From Deltaproteobacteria bacterium (GTDB lineage Bacteria; Myxococcota_A; Polyangia; Polyangiales; Ga0077539): a stretch of 55,825 nucleotides of DNA. The notes beneath the pieces are model-generated. The model saw only the letters and a program-made list of their open reading frames with translations, did not search any database and had not been told where the DNA came from. The stretch covers positions 1 through 55,825 of the forward strand of contig CANJUR010000026.1 of NCBI GenBank assembly GCA_947477565.1, written 5' to 3'. Both the position numbers and the translations under genes were made by a program. Positions 36,086-44,868 of the stretch are shown one piece after another (position 1 is the stretch's first letter; the number at the start of each line of letters is the position of its first letter).

Positions 36086-37534
36086 TCAGTGCCCCGCGGC
36101 GGCCGATCGCTGTGGCGTCGCGTTCCACAGTCGCAGCGCCAGGATGAACCCGATGCACGCCACCGGGAGCATCGCCACCGGCCAGGTCCACCAGTTGGCG
36201 GGATCGGCCGCGGGTCCGCCCTTCGGCAGCACGTGACCGAGCACCAGTGCTTCCGCTGCCGTCCCCAGGTAGACGAATCCGTCGATCACGCCGACCACCA
36301 CGCCGACGTTGCGCTTGCCGCCGAAGTCCATGCTCGCGGTGCCTGAGAGCATCCCGTGGACGCCGATGATGGCCATGGACATCAGCACCACCACCCACCC
36401 GACGGCCGGCGATCCGAGGGTTACCAACATCATCCCTGCGCCCGCGATCATGGCTCCGTAGAGCACTGCCGACACCGGGCCGCGGCGGGACTGAAACACC
36501 CGGTCGGAGATGATCCCCGCGAAGATGCCGCCGGTGATTCCCGCGATGCAGAGAAGCAGGCCCCAGTGCCCCGCGACGAAGTCCGCCGCGCGGTGCACGT
36601 CCTTCGTGAAGGGCTTGTAATACTGCATGATCGCGTTGCGCAGGTATCCGCTGCAGAACTCGATGGCTGCGATGGTCATGATGGCGGGGCTGCGCACCAT
36701 GCGCTTCACGATCTCGCCGAGCGGGAGCTTCTGCCCCATCGGTCCGGACGACGCGTCACCGAGGTCGAAGTCAACGTGTCCGGCGCCGCCAGGGGTGTCC
36801 TTGACGAGGGTGAGGTCGAGCACGGCGAAGACCGCGAGCATCGCTGCGGGGATGAAGAAGACGTACTGCGTCCCGAGGCTGCGCTGGATGAAGCTGCACC
36901 AGTCGAAGGCGAAGTAGAGCCCGAGGGAGATGAGAATCCCGAAGATGCCGCCGAAGGTGCCGCGCTCTTTCATGTGAAACCACGCGGAGTTGACCTTGAC
37001 GATCGCCACCGCGCCGAAGCTCTGGAAGTACATGTTGAGCGAGTAGAGGAAGTAAAACGGGACCAGCAGCGCACCGCGGTTTTGCGGGAGCACGGTCCCG
37101 TAGTTCTGCGCGCGGAGCACGAGCAGGCCCATGAGCACGTTGGCGACGAGCGCGCCGCCTGCCGCGAGGAGAATGGTGCGCTTGCCCCCGATGCGATCGG
37201 TCAGCGGGCCGTTGATGAGAAACGAGAACCCGTAGGTGAGCGTCCCGAAGAAGTAGATGTGCGAGAAGGCGTCCTTCTCGAAGAGGGAGTTCGCGTTCGT
37301 GATCGGGCCGATGCAGGCGTTGAGATTATACCTTGCCATGTAAAGAAACGCGTAGGTGAGCCCTACCGGCAGCCAGTTGCGAACGCGGCGCGCGCGAAAC
37401 GCCGGGGAGTGCTGCAGGTCGCTCTGTGGTAGCCGCGACACCACCAGGGTGATGACGGCGAGCAGCGCGACAATCGGGAGTAGTTCCCGGGCCCATTGGG
37501 GAAGATGTTCCATGGCGTTGATGGCGCGGAGCAT
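36086..37534 (-). CDS. OPA-family MFS transporter (organophosphate:phosphate antiporter type)
   Basis: 482 residues from ATG 37534 with GGAGGTG upstream. About twelve TM helices are visible after an extra N-terminal one. The family motif LTYAFLYMARYNLNACIGPI and the loop GFSFLINGPLTDRIGGKR match GlpT/UhpT-type carriers, which exchange sugar phosphates or glycerol-3-phosphate for phosphate across the inner membrane. The substrate cannot be told from sequence. It is divergent from the CYTH-HAD-phn operon across 72 bp; a link to phosphate supply is plausible but inferred. Confidence 0.88.
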   Translation of the reverse strand: MLRAINAMEHLPQWARELLPIVALLAVITLVVSRLPQSDLQHSPAFRARRVRNWLPVGLTYAFLYMARYNLNACIGPITNANSLFEKDAFSHIYFFGTLTYGFSFLINGPLTDRIGGKRTILLAAGGALVANVLMGLLVLRAQNYGTVLPQNRGALLVPFYFLYSLNMYFQSFGAVAIVKVNSAWFHMKERGTFGGIFGILISLGLYFAFDWCSFIQRSLGTQYVFFIPAAMLAVFAVLDLTLVKDTPGGAGHVDFDLGDASSGPMGQKLPLGEIVKRMVRSPAIMTIAAIEFCSGYLRNAIMQYYKPFTKDVHRAADFVAGHWGLLLCIAGITGGIFAGIISDRVFQSRRGPVSAVLYGAMIAGAGMMLVTLGSPAVGWVVVLMSMAIIGVHGMLSGTASMDFGGKRNVGVVVGVIDGFVYLGTAAEALVLGHVLPKGGPAADPANWWTWPVAMLPVACIGFILALRLWNATPQRSAAAGH

Positions 37535-37606
37535 CGCACCTCCGACGATTGCGAGGGAAAAGCTTCACACCCCTGCCCCGAGGGTATGTATCGTCCGGGT
37601 CGACAT

Positions 37607-38107
37607 ATGGGGACCGAGATCGAGCGAAAGTTCCTCGTGGACGTTGCGTGCCTTCCTCGCGAGGCGCTGCGGGAGGGCTCCCGGTTTGTCCAGGGGTACC
37701 TCTCGCTCTCGCCGACGGTGCGGGTGCGCGTGAGCGAGCGTCCAGGGCTCCCCGCGGAGGCGTGGATCACCGTGAAGGGCCCCGGCGGCTTGATGCGCGC
37801 GGAGTACGAGTACGCGATTCCGGTCGATGACGCGCGGGCGATGGTGCTGCTCTGCGTGGCGTCCTTGCGCAAGACCCGCTTCCGCGTCCTGGTGGGCGAC
37901 CACGTGTGGGATCTCGATCAGTTCCACGACCGCTACGAGGGCCTCTGGGTCGCGGAAGTCGAACTCGACGAGCCCGATGAGGACTTCGTGCGCCCGTCCT
38001 GGGTGACCGAGGAGGTCACCAACGATCCGGCGTACACCAACGTGGCCATTGCCCTGGGTTCGCTCCCGAGTCCAGCCTCGCAGTCGCGGCTCCGTGGCGG
38101 GCCATAG
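37607..38107 (+). CDS. CYTH-domain triphosphatase
   Basis: 166 residues from ATG 37607. The CYTH signature EIERKFLV is at the N-terminus (ExExK), with GYLSLSPTVRVRVSER, ITVKGPGGLMRAEYEY and LWVAEVELDEPDEDF in the order expected of a triphosphate tunnel metalloenzyme. Characterised relatives hydrolyse inorganic triphosphate or similar. The ORF is open upstream, but only this ATG gives a family-length protein. It is 21 bp before the HAD phosphatase gene and probably starts the phn-like operon. Confidence 0.92.
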   Translation: MGTEIERKFLVDVACLPREALREGSRFVQGYLSLSPTVRVRVSERPGLPAEAWITVKGPGGLMRAEYEYAIPVDDARAMVLLCVASLRKTRFRVLVGDHVWDLDQFHDRYEGLWVAEVELDEPDEDFVRPSWVTEEVTNDPAYTNVAIALGSLPSPASQSRLRGGP

Positions 38108-38128
38108 AAGGTTCCCGCGATCCCGTGT

Positions 38129-38851
38129 ATGGACGCGCGCGTGAATCACCTGCTGCAGACGATCCTCGACGAGATTGACACCCGCCACCGCGCCGGCGAG
38201 CGCCCGGTCGTCATCTTCGACCTCGACGGAACCCTCTACGACAACCGCCACCGCACCATCCGCATCGTGCACGCGCTGGCCGCCGCGCTGCCGCCCGAGC
38301 ACGACCGCGACGCGAACATCCTCCGCACGATAGTTTTCAGTGATCTCGGCTATCGACTGGAAGACACGCTCCGCCCCCGGGGTGTCTCGGAAGAGGTGAT
38401 CAATCTGGCGAAGGCCCGATGGTTCAGCCGGTTTTTCACCGACACGGCGTGCGCCGACGACGTGCCTGTGCGGGGCGCCGCGCCCTTTGTGCAGCGCTGC
38501 TTTCATCGCGGCGCGACGGTGGTCTACCTGACCGGCCGGGACATCCCCGGCATGCTGGTGGGCACTGTGCGCACCCTCCGCGATGACGGCTTCCCCATTG
38601 GACAACCGCGCGTCGAACTGGTGCTCAAGCCCACTTTTGAGGAAGACGACACCCGTTTCAAGCGCCGCATGCTCGACCCGATGAGTGAGTTGGGCACCAT
38701 CGTAGCGACCTTCGAAAACGAGCCTGGCAACTGCAATCTCTTTCATCAACGCTGGCCATCCAGCCACGCGGTGTTGCTCGATACGCAGTCGGCTCCGGGC
38801 GCTCCGCCGCTTGAGTCGGGCTGCGTACGCGTCCCTGATTTCTCTCTCTGA
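38129..38851 (+). CDS. HAD-superfamily hydrolase
   Basis: 240 residues. Motif I is VVIFDLDGTLYDN (nucleophile and acid/base Asp). A helical cap of about 70 residues follows, then motif II in VVYLTGRDIPG (Thr), a basic residue in VLKPTFEEDDTRFKRR and the acidic motif IV in ATFENEPGN. It is probably a cytoplasmic phosphatase; the substrate is unknown. It is 21 bp after the CYTH gene and 3 bp before phnC, so phosphate chemistry linked to the transporter is likely but not proven. Confidence 0.88.
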   Translation: MDARVNHLLQTILDEIDTRHRAGERPVVIFDLDGTLYDNRHRTIRIVHALAAALPPEHDRDANILRTIVFSDLGYRLEDTLRPRGVSEEVINLAKARWFSRFFTDTACADDVPVRGAAPFVQRCFHRGATVVYLTGRDIPGMLVGTVRTLRDDGFPIGQPRVELVLKPTFEEDDTRFKRRMLDPMSELGTIVATFENEPGNCNLFHQRWPSSHAVLLDTQSAPGAPPLESGCVRVPDFSL

Positions 38852-38854
38852 GCG

Positions 38855-39625
38855 ATGACCGCCGCGGTACGCCTCGAGTCCCTGCGCAAGGTCTTCCCTG
38901 ACGGAACCGTCGGCCTGGACGACGTCAGCCTCGAGGTGCCCGCGGGGGAGTTCGTCGCGATTCTCGGCCGCTCCGGGGCTGGCAAGAGCACGCTCTTGCG
39001 CTGCGCCAGCCGACTCGTGGAGCCCACCTCCGGGCGATCGTTTATTGGTGACCTCGAGGTCACCGGGGCCCGCGGTCAGGCCCTCGCGCGAGCCCGGGCC
39101 AGGGCAGGGTTTGTCTTTCAGCAGTTCAATCTGGTGCGTTCGTACACGTCGCTGGAAAACGTTCTTATCGCGCGTATTTCCCACAATAGTTGGTTGCGCG
39201 GGCTCATCGGACTCTGGACTCCGCACGACCACGCCGTCGCGCGTCGTTGCCTGGCGGAGGTCGGTCTGTCCGCCAAGATCGACACCCCGGTGCGCTCGTT
39301 GTCGGGCGGGCAGCAGCAACGGGTGGCGGTGGCGCGCGCCTTCGCACAAGAGCCTGCGGCGATCTTCGCGGATGAGCCGACGGCATCGCTCGACCCCAAC
39401 CTGGCGGCGACGGTGCTGGCGATGCTCAAAGACTATGGCAAAACCCGTGGCGTGCCGGTGCTGGTCAATGTCCACACGATTGAGCACGCACGCCGTTACG
39501 CCGATCGGATCATTGGACTCTCCGCGGGTCGCTTGATTCACGATGGGCCGGCGAGTGAGTTATCCGATGAGGCCGTCGAGGCCATCTACGCGGCTCCCCT
39601 CGCCTCGCTCCCGGAGGACCATTGA
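38855..39625 (+). CDS. phnC: phosphonate/phosphite-type ABC transporter ATP-binding protein
   Basis: 256 residues. Walker A GRSGAGKST, Q-loop QFNLVRSYTSLENVL, signature LSGGQQQRVAVARA and Walker B AIFADEPTASLDP are all intact. The region near FQQFNLVRSYTSLENVL and RISHNSWLRGLIGLW matches the PhnC family, which powers import of phosphonates, phosphite or phosphate esters. It starts 3 bp after the HAD gene and overlaps the phnDE fusion gene by a TTGA. No C-P lyase genes (phnG-N) are in the window. Confidence 0.93.
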   Translation: MTAAVRLESLRKVFPDGTVGLDDVSLEVPAGEFVAILGRSGAGKSTLLRCASRLVEPTSGRSFIGDLEVTGARGQALARARARAGFVFQQFNLVRSYTSLENVLIARISHNSWLRGLIGLWTPHDHAVARRCLAEVGLSAKIDTPVRSLSGGQQQRVAVARAFAQEPAAIFADEPTASLDPNLAATVLAMLKDYGKTRGVPVLVNVHTIEHARRYADRIIGLSAGRLIHDGPASELSDEAVEAIYAAPLASLPEDH

Positions 39626-41367
39626 ACCCTCGCCGCCTCCTCCTGGCCGCGCTGCTGTCGGGAGTGCTTCCCCGCGTGGCACGCGCGCAGGAAAACCTGC
39701 CTCCGGAGATCGTTCTGGGCTTCAACCCCGCGGAGAATGCGCAGACCCTGCAGCGCTCCGCCGACGAGCTCGCGCGCGACCTCTCGCAGCGCATACACAT
39801 CCCGGTTCGAGCGACGGTGACGCTCGACTACACCACTCTGGTCGAGTCGATGCGCTCGGGTCACGTGCACTTCGGCTGGCTGACGCCTTCTCCACTGGTG
39901 TTGGCTGAGCGGCTTTTCGGTGTTCGCGTATTGCTCACTCAGGTGCGGCGCGGGCAGCCGACCTATTACTCTGCTCTCGTTGTTCGTGAGGACTCTCGCT
40001 TCCACTCGATTGAAGACCTCCACGGTGGCAGCATCGCCTGGATCGACCCGACTTCCACGAGTGGGTACGTCATCCCGCGGTATCTGTTGTTGCAGCGTGG
40101 GTTTAATCCATCGACATTTTTCGCGCGTCAGGTGTTCGCGGGCCAGCACGACGCCGCGGTGATTGCTGTACAGCGCGGGCAGATCGACGCTGCCGCGGTG
40201 TGGGCCGACCCGCCCTCCGAGCACACGGGCGCGTGGACTCGTTATCTGGCCAATCGGCCGGGGCCTCGGTTGCGGCCGTTGATGTATTCGCCGCCGGTAC
40301 CGAGCGACGCGATCGTGACCACGGAGACATTCGCACGCGAGCACCCGTTGCTGGTTCGTTCGGTGAGTTCGTCTCTGATGGCGATGGGTCAATCCGAGGA
40401 GGGCCGCGCGATTCTCCGTCGCCTGAACAGCACTGACGGCTTTGTCCTATCGGACATCCGTCAATACGACCTTGTACGTCGCGCATTTCGGGCGACCCGC
40501 GACGAGCAGAACCGTGCGCGCTCCGGGCGCTTCGACGACCCGCGCTCGATGCAGATCTTCGGCGCGCTGCTTCTGGGTGCGGCGTTGCTTGGCGCGGGTG
40601 TGCTCTCGCGGCGACCGCGGGCGCAGCGCTGGGTGACGTTTGGTTTGTTCGTTCTTGCCCTTCTCTGGGCGGCGACCGCGGCGCGCATCCCGATGGCGGA
40701 TTTCATCAAGGGTTGGCGAGACATCGGGCAGTTTCTACGCGGAATGTTTCCCCCGGACCGTCACGTCGTCGCAGAGGTGATGGAGGCGACGGTTCTGACG
40801 GTGCGCCTCGCCCTGGTCGGAACAGTCGGGGGTATCCCTCTCGCGCTTCTCCTGGGATTGCTTTCGGCGGAGAACGTGACGCCTTCCGGGTTGCTGCGGC
40901 GGACCGCTCGCTTTGCGTGCAACCTCAATCGTTCTATTGATTTATTGATTATCGGTTTGATCCTGGTGAGTGCCTATGGTCCCGGGGCTTTTCCTGGAGT
41001 GGGTGCACTGGCGATTCACACCGTAGGTTCATTGGGAAAGCAGTTTTACGAGACGCTTGAGACGATGGATCCGGGGCCCGTCGAGGCGATGCGCAGCCTC
41101 GGTGCCACTCAGTTGCAAGTGCTGCGCTGGGGCATCTGGCCACAGTTCACGCCGCACTTTGTTTCCCAGGCTTTATTCCGGTTTGAACTCAACGTGCGAG
41201 GCGCCGTGGTGCTCGGCCTGGTGGGTGCGCAGGGCATCGGCTTCTTGCTCCAGACGTACATGCGAGGAGCGGAGTACGCGAAGGTCACCGTGGTTATCGC
41301 CGCGGTGGTCACGCTGGTCATGGCACTGGACGCCGTCTCTTCCCGACTACGAAAAAACACTGCCTAG
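39622..41367 (+). CDS. fused PhnD-PhnE: phosphonate-type binding protein plus permease
   Basis: 581 residues from a TTG overlapping the phnC stop (GGAGGA upstream). A signal peptide-like start (LLLAALLSGVLPRVARA) precedes a PhnD-type substrate-binding domain (about 25-295: VLGFNPAENAQTLQRSADEL, HVHFGWLTPSPLVLAERLFG). Two TM segments (about 312-330 and 338-356) act as a bridge. A PhnE-type permease domain follows (about 385-575) with the EAA-loop EAMRSLGATQLQVLRWGIWP. Binding protein and permease are normally separate chains; here the binding domain is covalently tethered on the periplasmic side. The order is PhnD then PhnE, with no internal stop or frameshift. Confidence 0.92.
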   Translation: MNPRRLLLAALLSGVLPRVARAQENLPPEIVLGFNPAENAQTLQRSADELARDLSQRIHIPVRATVTLDYTTLVESMRSGHVHFGWLTPSPLVLAERLFGVRVLLTQVRRGQPTYYSALVVREDSRFHSIEDLHGGSIAWIDPTSTSGYVIPRYLLLQRGFNPSTFFARQVFAGQHDAAVIAVQRGQIDAAAVWADPPSEHTGAWTRYLANRPGPRLRPLMYSPPVPSDAIVTTETFAREHPLLVRSVSSSLMAMGQSEEGRAILRRLNSTDGFVLSDIRQYDLVRRAFRATRDEQNRARSGRFDDPRSMQIFGALLLGAALLGAGVLSRRPRAQRWVTFGLFVLALLWAATAARIPMADFIKGWRDIGQFLRGMFPPDRHVVAEVMEATVLTVRLALVGTVGGIPLALLLGLLSAENVTPSGLLRRTARFACNLNRSIDLLIIGLILVSAYGPGAFPGVGALAIHTVGSLGKQFYETLETMDPGPVEAMRSLGATQLQVLRWGIWPQFTPHFVSQALFRFELNVRGAVVLGLVGAQGIGFLLQTYMRGAEYAKVTVVIAAVVTLVMALDAVSSRLRKNTA

Positions 41368-42226
41368 ATGTCGGTAATGTATCGGCAATCATTTCTGGTA
41401 TTTTTTATACAGACATGAATGGCGATATCGATATCGACTGAACATTTTTCACCTGCCCGGTGCGCCTCTTGAACGCGTTGAGCAGATTCAGCCCTCCGGC
41501 CCGCTTGTATCGCACTCGACCCGCACCGATTCCCTGGGCGCCCCTCAGTTTCACCCGCCGGTAGCCCCTGTGCTTCAGCCTGGAGGGTGATGGCCACCCG
41601 GGACCCCGAAGAGAGGTCAACCATCAGCCCGCGGCACAGGGCTGAGGGGGGGTATGGCTCCCATGGTCGGCCCGTGCGCGACAGATCATACTTCTGGGGA
41701 CACGAACGAAGACACGACCCAGCCGCCGATGTCGTCGATCTGTTGCGTCGCGAATGTCTCCGCCTGGCGCATCTGCGGAGGGGTTCCTGACGCTCGGAGT
41801 ACGTGACGGAAGGAGCGATGGGCATCGCCTGGTCCGAATCCCAGGAGGTGCGGGGCATGTTGCACGTGAAACATTCCTCCCGATGGCTCTCGCTCGTCGT
41901 CGAGGCCTCTCACTCGGCAAAGAATCGCAGAGCATCTGCGTCGTCCCAGATCCGCGGACTTCGGGGCGTGCCGTGGCTCCTCCTGCCATTCCGGTACTCC
42001 CCGCCGGTGCACCGACCACCGGGGGCGTTCGATGACCCCCGTCGGTCCCCGATCGCTCGGAGCCGTTCAGAACACTCCAGGGTGCGAGAAGACAGCCCGA
42101 GAGGCCCACTTTCGCAGGAGTGACATCCGCATCGCGCCCTGCCGAAGTCCACGAACATCGCCGCCGACCTGATGAGACGCGACAAAGTCATCAGCGATGC
42201 CTTCGTCGCCCCGTCACCGTCCCACG
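41368..42226. other. 859-bp non-coding region with AT-rich patch and parS site
   Basis: No convincing gene lies between the phnDE stop and the J-protein stop. Several ORFs of 70-160 codons on both strands have poor codon bias and no family resemblance. The first 80 bases (about 41368-41450) are clearly AT-rich for this genome, with GTATTTTTTATAC and CGATATCGATATCG palindromic runs. The centre holds a perfect parS match (listed separately). A long gene-free gap is exceptional in this otherwise dense window, which fits a DNA site rather than a lost gene. Confidence 0.55.
41858..41873. promoter_or_regulatory. parS centromere-like site
   Basis: TGTTGCACGTGAAACA matches the widely conserved ParB-binding consensus TGTTNCACGTGAAACA at every fixed position. 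It lies in non-coding DNA. parS sites usually cluster within a few tens of kilobases of the replication origin and are bound by ParB for chromosome segregation. No parA or parB gene is in the window and I found no second full match, so this may be an outlying site of a cluster. Confidence 0.8.
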
Positions 42227-43171
42227 TCAGAACCGTAGATCGTCCCGCGCCGCCGTCGGCTGAACCGTCTCCAACACCTTCATCGCCTCCTCGGTAGCCG
42301 GTGTCTCTGGCAACGGAGCGATCTCGATGTGAACCATCAAATCACTGGCCTCACGCCGCGCACTCCCCGGGATGCCCTTCCCCCGTAGCCGCAACTTCGC
42401 ACCATGAACCGTGTGAGGCGGCACCCGCAGCGTGACATCCCCCTGGGGAGTCGGAACAGTCACCCTCGTCCCCCGCCATGCCTCCACCAGCGCGACCGGC
42501 AGACGAACGTGAAGATCGTCTTCCTCGATCCAGAACCAGGGATGGGCCTCGACCTTTACAGCCAGCACCAGGTCGCCGGGTTGCCCTCCGGGTGCAGGTC
42601 CACCCTTGCCCGCGATGCGCATTCGCGTGCCCTCCTTCGCCCCCGCAGGAATCCGTACGCGTACCGACTCGCCGCTCACACTCAGCGTTACCTCGCCCCC
42701 GCGAACCGCCAACGGCAGACCGATGGTGACCTCGCTCTCGACGTCACGCCCACGAACCGCTCGTCCGCGCCCCCCAAACGGCGAAGCCCCAGAGGCACGC
42801 CCGCCCGGGAAATGCTGCGCAAAGAGGTCCGAGAAATCGACGTGGCCACCCGCGCCACCACCGCCGAAAATGTCCTCGAATCCCCGGCCACCCTGCGAGC
42901 CGCCGCCTGCCTGATATTGGCGATAGGCATCCGCGTTGAAGCCATCGCGCAATCCCATCTCCCCAAAGTCGTCATATAATTTGCGTTTTTTGGCATCACT
43001 CAACACCTCGTTGGCGTGATTGACGCCCTTGAAGGACTCCTCAGCCTTCTTGTTTCCGGGATTGCGATCGGGGTGGTACTTCAATGCCAGCACCCGATAC
43101 GCCTTCTTGATCGCCTCGGAATCGGCATCTCGAGAGACACCGAGCACGCTATACAGGTCTTGTTCGGCCAT
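42227..43171 (-). CDS. CbpA/DnaJ type-B J-domain co-chaperone
   Basis: 314 residues. The J domain (about 4-70) has [20 protein letters not shown], the HPD motif in YHPDRNPGN, and [14 protein letters not shown] Gly/Phe-rich region (about 85-135: [17 protein letters not shown]) leads to a substrate-binding C-terminal region (about 140-300). There is no CxxCxGxG zinc finger, so it is CbpA-like rather than canonical DnaJ. It stimulates DnaK and delivers unfolded clients in the cytoplasm. The start codon lies in a long predicted hairpin and no Shine-Dalgarno is visible, hinting at translational control. It is divergent from uppS across 120 bp. Confidence 0.93.
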   Translation of the reverse strand: MAEQDLYSVLGVSRDADSEAIKKAYRVLALKYHPDRNPGNKKAEESFKGVNHANEVLSDAKKRKLYDDFGEMGLRDGFNADAYRQYQAGGGSQGGRGFEDIFGGGGAGGHVDFSDLFAQHFPGGRASGASPFGGRGRAVRGRDVESEVTIGLPLAVRGGEVTLSVSGESVRVRIPAGAKEGTRMRIAGKGGPAPGGQPGDLVLAVKVEAHPWFWIEEDDLHVRLPVALVEAWRGTRVTVPTPQGDVTLRVPPHTVHGAKLRLRGKGIPGSARREASDLMVHIEIAPLPETPATEEAMKVLETVQPTAARDDLRF

Positions 43172-43220
43172 GATTGCCGACGGAAGCTAAGACGTGACCG
43201 TTCACCCGGCAATCACGACC
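43166..43220 (-). promoter_or_regulatory. candidate RNA-thermometer hairpin over the J-protein start codon
   Basis: In the mRNA sense the 5' arm GGTCGTGATTGCCG (43220-43207) pairs with CGGCAATCATGGCC (43179-43166), which contains the AUG at 43171. Twelve Watson-Crick pairs and two G-U pairs form; one further G-U closes the loop. The loop of about 27 bases holds a small GTGA/TCAC stem. The AUG sits inside the helix, and no Shine-Dalgarno is visible. Confidence 0.55.
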
Positions 43221-43291
43221 CTCCATCCCCGTGTGCATTGCGACACCGGCAGAGCGCGTAGTAACTCACCGCTGTCTGGCCGAGACATCGC

Positions 43292-44056
43292 ATGAACACC
43301 ATCGAGCTAACCAACCTTCCCCTGCGCATCGCCATCACCATGGATGGCAACGGCCGTTGGGCAGAACTCCGCGGCAAACCCCGTATCGTCGGCCACCGGG
43401 CCGGAAGCCACACCGTCCGTCGAATCGTTCGTGCGTGCCGTCGATTGGGCGTCCAGGAACTCACCCTCTACGCCTTCTCCGAGCAGAACTGGGGACGCCC
43501 CACCAACGAGGTCGAAGGGCTCATGACCCTCCTCGAAGAGTTTCTCCTCCAGGAACGCGAAGAGATTCTTCAAAACCGTATCCAACTGCGGGGCATCGGC
43601 AACCTCGATCGCCTCCCCGCACACGTCCGCGACTCCCTCGAGTTTCTCGCCGAAGCCTCGCAGAACCATCAGGGAATGACCCTCTCCCTCGCACTCTCCT
43701 ATGGTGGGCGCGAAGAGATCGTCGATGCCGCGCGCACCCTCGCCCGCCAGGTCGCCGCCGGGCAGCTTCAGCCCGATGACGTCACCGAAGAGCGCCTCGC
43801 TGCGCTGCTCCCCTCCATGCGATACGGCGCCCCGGACCTCATGATTCGCACCGGCGGCGAACTGCGCGTATCGAACTTCCTTCTTTGGGGCGCGGCCTAC
43901 AGCGAACTCTTCTTTTCCGATATCCTCTGGCCCGACTTTCAGGTCGAACACCTCTATCAAGCCATCGCCGCCTATCAACGCCGGCAGCGACGGTTTGGCC
44001 TGGTCTCCAACACAAACACCCTCGGGCCATGTCCAACTTCGCTGTCCGGCTCCTGA
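43292..44056 (+). CDS. uppS: isoprenyl transferase (undecaprenyl diphosphate synthase)
   Basis: 254 residues. The cis-prenyltransferase motifs are intact: IAITMDGNGRWAE, GHRAGSHTVRRIVRACRRL, TLYAFSEQNWGRP, LSYGGREEIVDAA and DLMIRTGGELRVSNFLLW followed by AAYSELFF. The enzyme adds isopentenyl units to make the C55 carrier lipid for peptidoglycan and other envelope polymers. Its 3' end overlaps cdsA by 28 bp, the usual uppS-cdsA pairing. ATG at 43292 is the natural start. Confidence 0.97.
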   Translation: MNTIELTNLPLRIAITMDGNGRWAELRGKPRIVGHRAGSHTVRRIVRACRRLGVQELTLYAFSEQNWGRPTNEVEGLMTLLEEFLLQEREEILQNRIQLRGIGNLDRLPAHVRDSLEFLAEASQNHQGMTLSLALSYGGREEIVDAARTLARQVAAGQLQPDDVTEERLAALLPSMRYGAPDLMIRTGGELRVSNFLLWGAAYSELFFSDILWPDFQVEHLYQAIAAYQRRQRRFGLVSNTNTLGPCPTSLSGS

Positions 44057-44868
44057 CTGCGCTCGTCGGTATACCGATCATCCTCGGCATCCTGTACGTC
44101 GCACCCCCCATCGGATGGTTCGCCCTCTGCGGCGTAGCGATGCTCATCGCCGCCTGGGAGTTTCTCTCCATGACCCACCCCGATGACCTCCCCGGTCGCT
44201 GGCTCGGCATGGCCCTCTCCCTCGCAACCTTCGCCCTCTTCGTCTCCACCCGCTTCGGCGCCATCCACGGCACCTGGCTCGCCTGCGGCGTCGCCGCCCT
44301 CGCACCCATCACCCTCCTCGGCTCCCTCGCGCGACCCACCACCATCGCCACCGCGCTGTCCCGCAATGGTGCCCTTCTCACGGTTCCCCTCTACCTCGGC
44401 CTCCCCATGGCCGCCCTCGCCCTCGTGCGAAACTTCGGAACCCCCATCCAGGGCGGCGGACTCTGCCTCCTCACCATGATGTTCGCGTGGATGGGCGACA
44501 CCGGCGGGTACTTCGCTGGCAAAGGCCTCGGCGGCCCCAAACTCTATCCCGCCGTCTCCCCCAACAAGACCTGGTCCGGCGCCCTCGGCGGACTCCTCGG
44601 CTCCGTCCTCGGTAGCGTCGTAGCCCACTTCACCTTTCTGCCCGCCCTCTCCCTCGCGCAAGGCATCGCACTCGCCGTCGTCGCCGGGGCCTTCGGTCAA
44701 ATCGGTGATCTGTGTGAGTCGATTCTGAAGCGCAGCGCCGGGGTCAAAGACTCTGGAGCCATCCTGCCTGGGCACGGCGGCATCCTCGATCGCATCGATG
44801 CGCTGTTGTTCTGCGCGCTGACGATGTTCGCCGCGCTGCAGTCTGGCTGGCTGGTCGGCTTCGTTTAG
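44029..44868 (+). CDS. cdsA: phosphatidate cytidylyltransferase
   Basis: 279 residues with about eight TM segments. The CdsA signature SILKRSAGVKDSGAILPGHG then GILDRIDALL is near the C-terminus, and MFAWMGDTGGYFAGKGLGG in the middle matches the family. It converts phosphatidate and CTP to CDP-diacylglycerol at the inner membrane, the first step toward phosphatidylglycerol and other lipids. The start MSNFAVRLLTALVG lies inside the end of uppS and is followed at once by the first TM helix. Its stop overlaps the gcvT stop (TTAG). Confidence 0.95.
   Translation: MSNFAVRLLTALVGIPIILGILYVAPPIGWFALCGVAMLIAAWEFLSMTHPDDLPGRWLGMALSLATFALFVSTRFGAIHGTWLACGVAALAPITLLGSLARPTTIATALSRNGALLTVPLYLGLPMAALALVRNFGTPIQGGGLCLLTMMFAWMGDTGGYFAGKGLGGPKLYPAVSPNKTWSGALGGLLGSVLGSVVAHFTFLPALSLAQGIALAVVAGAFGQIGDLCESILKRSAGVKDSGAILPGHGGILDRIDALLFCALTMFAALQSGWLVGFV

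Noticed and set aside
41831..41845. GGTCCGAATCCCAGG, resembling a tRNA T-loop
   Set aside because: The rest of a tRNA cloverleaf (acceptor, D and anticodon arms) cannot be found around it.
41686..42012. 108-codon ORF reading through the parS site
   Set aside because: It contains the MFHVQH-type translation that any parS gives in one frame; composition is poor and no family is recognised.
43172..43291. Search for a CIRCE or HAIR operator between the J-protein gene and uppS
   Set aside because: The inverted repeat present does not match TTAGCACTC-N9-GAGTGCTAA or CTTGAGT-N7-ACTCAAG; it is reported instead as a hairpin of unknown kind.
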